Origin: Bailinhaonella thermotolerans
GTDB taxonomy: Bacteria; Actinomycetota; Actinomycetes; Streptosporangiales; Streptosporangiaceae
Direction of reading: 5' to 3'
NCBI RefSeq assembly: GCF_003594875.1
Contig: NZ_QZEY01000006.1
Location: 1-64,000 of the forward strand
Length of the DNA: 64,000 nt
The position numbers and the translations under genes are program-made. Shown piece by piece: positions 62,366 through 64,000 of the stretch. Under the pieces are notes generated by a model, which saw only the letters and a list, made by a program, of their open reading frames with translations, had not been told where the DNA came from and made no database searches. Each line of letters opens with the position of its first letter. The first letter of the stretch is position 1.

Positions 62366-64000
62366 GGGTGAGAGCGCGAGGGCTCCCAGGTAGAGCAGGG
62401 CGGCGACCGCGAGCAGCGCGGGATAGCCGACGACCAGCGCGAGGTACTCCAGGCAGCCGCCGACCATGGCCCCGAGCAGGTTGGCGCCGAAGGACACCGT
62501 GGGGTCGGCGGCCTGGGCGAAGCGCTTGGCGAACACCACGTTCGCCGCGAAGATCGGCAGGAACGCCACGGCGACCGCGACCACCGCGCGCACCGGCACG
62601 GGCAGCCCCAGCAGCCACGCGTCCGGCACCGCCCAGGCCAGGACGAGCCCGCCGAGCAGCACGCCGTACATCACCGGCACGGGCGGGGTGGGCAGCCGCC
62701 GGGTGACCTCGACCGCCGCCAGCACGGCCACCAGCACCCCGGCGAACACGACGGCGTTGACCACCCACGTGGTGCCGAACAGCAGCGCGAACCCGGTGAC
62801 GCTCTTCGTCTCCAGCAGCAGGAAGGCCACGCCCAGCAGGAACAGGTCGGCGTAGGGCCGCATGCGCCGGTACGGCCCGGCGAGCACGCGCACCGCGACC
62901 AGCGACACCAGCAGGATCAGCCCGATCGTGACCAGGTACAGCGCCGGGATGGACGTCCCCGACAGGTACAGGAACGGGCGGGCGTCCGTCGCGGGCGGCG
63001 GCGTCCCCGCGACGGGGCCCGCCCACGGGACCCCGCAGCGCTGCGCCGCCGGGTCGCGCTCGGCGGTGATCACGGCCTGGTGCCACCCGCGCGAGACCAC
63101 GTCCACGCACGGCTCGTGCCCGAACGCGGCCCTGACCGTGAGCGCGAGCCGGTCGGCCAGCCACGGCTCGCGGTAGTAGTTGTACATGGCGAACGCGCCG
63201 CCCGGCTTGAGCCGTTCCCTGGCCGCCCGCAGCGCCTCCTCGGTGAACAGGTAGCTCTCCAGCCGCAGTGAACTCGCCCCCTGGACCAGCGTGAGCGAGT
63301 CCGGCAGCGCGAACAGGATCAGGTCGTAGCTCCGCCCCGGCCGTTCCAGGAAGGCGCGCCCGTCGGTGATGTGGGTGGTCACGCGCGGGTCGGAGTACGG
63401 CCGGTCGGGGTGGTGCCCGGCCCCCAGCTCGCGCAGGCGCGGGTCGATCTCCACCGCGTCCACGCGCCTGGCCCCCCTGGCCAGCGCGATCGCCACGTCC
63501 GTGCCGCTGCCCGCCCCGACGATCAGCACGTCGTCCACGGGCCCGCTGCTCCGTTCGTACGGCAGGGCGTACTGCCGCTCCAGCCGCACCCGCGTCGCGG
63601 CGGGCATGGCCTGCTGGTGCGGGACGCCGTTGACCGCGATGTTCAGCACCGGCACCCCGTGCTCGACCTTCGACTCGGCCGTGACCTTGTAGTACGGCGA
63701 CCAGCTCGCCCCGGCGGCCACGGTCTCGAAGGCGAGGGCGGCCACGACGACGACGGCCGCGGCCAGCACGACGAGGTGGCGCCCGAGCAGCGTGACGTAG
63801 GCGGCCGCGGCGATGGCCCCCCAGGCGACGGGCGGCGCGCCGGTGAACGACAGCGCGGTGAACACGGCGATCCCGGCGAGGCTGCCGACCAGGTCGTACC
63901 GGTAGGCGTCGAGCCGGCCCAGCTCCCGGAAGCAGTCCGCGACCAGCTCGGCGGGGCCCATGAGGACGATCGCGGCGGCGGCGAACACGACGGGCAGGAT
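62345..64000 (-). CDS. Membrane spermidine-synthase-like protein (cut by right edge)
   Basis: The visible 550 or so residues contain a Rossmann methyltransferase-like domain typical of polyamine aminopropyltransferases (DDVLIVGAGSGTDVAIALARGARRVDAVEID, then HITDGRAFLERPGRSYDLIL). It is flanked by several transmembrane helices on both sides (for example LFLLGVAFLLLETKSVTGFALLFG). Such fused integral-membrane spermidine synthase-like proteins are common in actinobacteria; whether they make polyamines is unclear. The frame is open to the window end, so the true N terminus (probably more helices) lies outside; an ATG at 63961 and a GTG at 63988 are internal candidates only. Confidence 0.85.
   Translation of the reverse strand: MLPVVFAAAAIVLMGPAELVADCFRELGRLDAYRYDLVGSLAGIAVFTALSFTGAPPVAWGAIAAAAYVTLLGRHLVVLAAAVVVVAALAFETVAAGASWSPYYKVTAESKVEHGVPVLNIAVNGVPHQQAMPAATRVRLERQYALPYERSSGPVDDVLIVGAGSGTDVAIALARGARRVDAVEIDPRLRELGAGHHPDRPYSDPRVTTHITDGRAFLERPGRSYDLILFALPDSLTLVQGASSLRLESYLFTEEALRAARERLKPGGAFAMYNYYREPWLADRLALTVRAAFGHEPCVDVVSRGWHQAVITAERDPAAQRCGVPWAGPVAGTPPPATDARPFLYLSGTSIPALYLVTIGLILLVSLVAVRVLAGPYRRMRPYADLFLLGVAFLLLETKSVTGFALLFGTTWVVNAVVFAGVLVAVLAAVEVTRRLPTPPVPVMYGVLLGGLVLAWAVPDAWLLGLPVPVRAVVAVAVAFLPIFAANVVFAKRFAQAADPTVSFGANLLGAMVGGCLEYLALVVGYPALLAVAALLYLGALALSPRPAAPG

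Overview
The window is very GC-rich, densely packed DNA with strong third-position GC bias, GTG starts and stop/start overlaps of the GTGA or ATGA type. It carries a modular type I polyketide synthase, a RamB/isocitrate lyase pair, glucosyl-3-phosphoglycerate synthase, a FolP2-type protein and an LCP protein. All of this indicates a filamentous actinobacterium. The gene mix would suit the Streptosporangiales (for example Actinomadura or Nonomuraea relatives) as well as Streptomyces; that placement is inference.

Region 1 (1 to about 28 kb) is one side of a biosynthetic gene cluster. Two PKS genes run leftwards. One is cut by the left edge. The other is a complete bimodular protein: KS-AT(malonyl)-DH-KR-ACP followed by KS-AT(methylmalonyl)-DH-ER-KR-ACP. 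Next to them is a set known from beta-amino-acid-primed macrolactams of the vicenistatin type: a stand-alone adenylation enzyme, a discrete ACP, a VinK-like acyltransferase, both subunits of a B12-dependent glutamate mutase (source of 3-methylaspartate) and a VinJ-like aminopeptidase that would remove a protecting aminoacyl group. A macrolide-type glycosyltransferase is coupled by a 1-nt overlap to a P450-like partner that lacks the heme cysteine (EryCII/DesVIII type), so the product is probably a glycosylated macrolactam. A DHA2 exporter with a divergent TetR regulator, a half-sized ABC ATPase remnant and a 924-residue LAL regulator close the cluster. The PLP decarboxylase, a second adenylation enzyme, the loading and terminal PKS parts and deoxysugar genes are not in view and probably lie to the left. 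Paired CCCCTA boxes spaced 9 to 12 bp recur in three cluster promoters and in front of the metallophosphoesterase/PPTase operon.

Region 2 (28.7 to 38.5 kb) holds a metallophosphoesterase and Sfp-type phosphopantetheinyl transferase operon, an acyl-CoA dehydrogenase, an MFS/TetR divergent pair, GpgS, RamB with an unusual 12-copy 14-bp minisatellite at its 3' end, and isocitrate lyase with a strong terminator.

Region 3 (38.5 to 48.7 kb) is mostly an inositol catabolic operon (iolG-iolE-iolC-aldolase-iolB-iolD-HAD) transcribed leftwards from a recognisable promoter. Behind it is a secreted beta-propeller phytase. Both have an operator-like TGTCNTGACA box, suggesting joint control of phytate breakdown and inositol use.

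Region 4 (49 to 64 kb) is housekeeping and envelope related: a Tat-exported spermidine-dehydrogenase-like flavoprotein, a membrane Ser/Thr kinase, an HSL-type hydrolase, small membrane proteins, a YcnI-type copper protein, FolP2, a LysR regulator, a membrane zinc metallopeptidase, an LCP protein and a membrane spermidine-synthase-like protein cut by the right edge. No tRNA, rRNA, CRISPR array, insertion sequence or phage gene was recognised.
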